15,319 nt of DNA from positions 1 through 15,319 of the forward strand of contig JAEZID010000337.1 of assembly GCA_023416195.1 (NCBI GenBank), in the 5' to 3' direction. This DNA is from Pseudomonadota bacterium. Its GTDB lineage: Bacteria > Pseudomonadota > Alphaproteobacteria > Azospirillales > Azospirillaceae. The first letter of the stretch is position 1, and each line of letters opens with the position of its first letter. The notes beneath the pieces were generated by a model. The model was not told where the DNA came from. It saw nothing but the letters and a program-made list of their open reading frames with translations, and did no database searches. Positions 14,811 through 15,319 of the stretch are shown here, piece by piece. A program made the position numbers and the translations under genes.

Positions 14811-15319
14811 GACGTTTCGAAGGCGTCCTCGATGGACCAGCGCTGCCCCTCGACACGGACCAGCGTGTCCACCAGCGTGCCGTGCCGGCACCAAGTCGTG
14901 AAGAAGGCCAGTTCCCCGTCAACGGGGCACCGCCGCACCAGCAGCCCGCGCGTCCAGAGGCCCAGGCCGGGCGGCGCCCCGAGCATTTCAGGATCGAGGT
15001 CGGCCAGTTCCAGGTAGGCCCAGTCGTAGAGCCGCGGCCCCGTGGTCCCGTCGCCCGCCGACAAGCGGTTCCAGTCCTCCGTCGGCAGCGCCTTCGATCT
15101 CCTCCGCGGTGCCCGACACCGACAGGGTCAGGCTCCAGGAGGTGAAATGGTGGCTGCCGGTCACGCCGAGCACGTAGCCTTTGCCGGCGCGGCGCAACGC
15201 CATCTCCAGCTCACCCACGCCATAGACACTGTCGGCCGCGACCCAGGTGAAGTGCACTCCGGCGTCGATCGCCCGGCGCACCATGGCAGCGGCGATGGCT
15301 GGTCTGGTGGCAAAGCGCA
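14811..15319 (-). pseudogene. IS701-type transposase fragment, frameshifted and truncated (runs off window edge)
   Basis: Read on the minus strand from the window edge, RFATRPAIAAAMVRRAIDAG, FTWVAADSVYGVGELEMALR and GYVLGVTGSHHFTSW are the catalytic core of IS701-type DDE transposases, with the Asp in AADSVYG. A one-base shift near 15075-15083 breaks the frame; it resumes as LSAGDGTTGPRLYDWAYLEL, then LWTRGLLVRR, DGELAFFTTWC and RVEGQRWSIEDAFET. Similarity stops at about 14811, just at the conserved E-(6)-K region, so the last part of the protein and the element's end on that side are gone. The N-terminal part and other end lie beyond 15319. It abuts the CoA-transferase relic with opposite orientation. 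It is not a mobile element in this state. Confidence 0.85.

Noticed and set aside
14811..15319. Intact insertion sequence
   Set aside because: The transposase is frameshifted and truncated, and no terminal repeat or target duplication is visible, so only a relic is called.
1..15319. CRISPR array, tRNA/rRNA gene, phage or defence system
   Set aside because: No regularly spaced repeats, no tRNA-like cloverleaf noticed by eye, and no phage or defence protein families were seen on either strand.

Overview
The window is high-GC, densely coded DNA with the gene content of an alphaproteobacterium, most probably Azospirillum or a close relative in the Rhodospirillales. This is inferred from the alpha-type L13 start, the large multi-PAS kinases and the style of the dispersed GC-rich hairpin. 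No database search was possible. I find no CRISPR array, RNA gene, intact mobile element or defence island.

Left part (1-3089, all minus strand): the start of rplM (ribosomal protein L13) with a good -35/-10 promoter, a PaaI-type hotdog thioesterase, and a 739-residue soluble multi-PAS histidine kinase. The thioesterase and kinase are 32 bp apart and probably share a transcript. That transcript appears to end in an AT-rich stem-loop just before the rplM promoter.

Middle part (3432-9232): a tight plus-strand three-gene unit of an ECHDC3-like enoyl-CoA hydratase homologue without the catalytic glutamates, a YccU-type CoA-binding protein, and an O-acetylhomoserine sulfhydrylase (MetY). After a 326-bp gap with a GC-rich hairpin comes a SPOR-domain lipoprotein. 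On the minus strand are an MFS transporter and CutA. A small plus-strand winged-helix-like protein diverges from cutA.

Right part (9246-13004, minus strand): a 1111-residue membrane hybrid histidine kinase (periplasmic sensor, HAMP, three PAS, HisKA, HATPase, REC). Upstream of it lies a small ribbon-helix-helix protein, whose own upstream region carries a perfect 9-bp dyad likely to be its operator.

Far right (13086-15319): a cluster of decayed genes. It holds a NitT/TauT-type ABC substrate-binding protein with a broken signal peptide and internal deletions, run directly into a headless, multiply frameshifted IclR regulator. Next are a CaiB/BaiF CoA-transferase broken by a 10-bp tandem duplication, and a truncated, frameshifted IS701-type transposase on the opposite strand. 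This reads as a former uptake-plus-CoA-activation locus under an IclR regulator, eroded next to an insertion sequence. It is the most unusual part of the window. I did not find evidence of a wholly new biological system; the best leads are the ECHDC3/CoA-binding/MetY unit, the ribbon-helix-helix dyad and the history of the decayed cluster.
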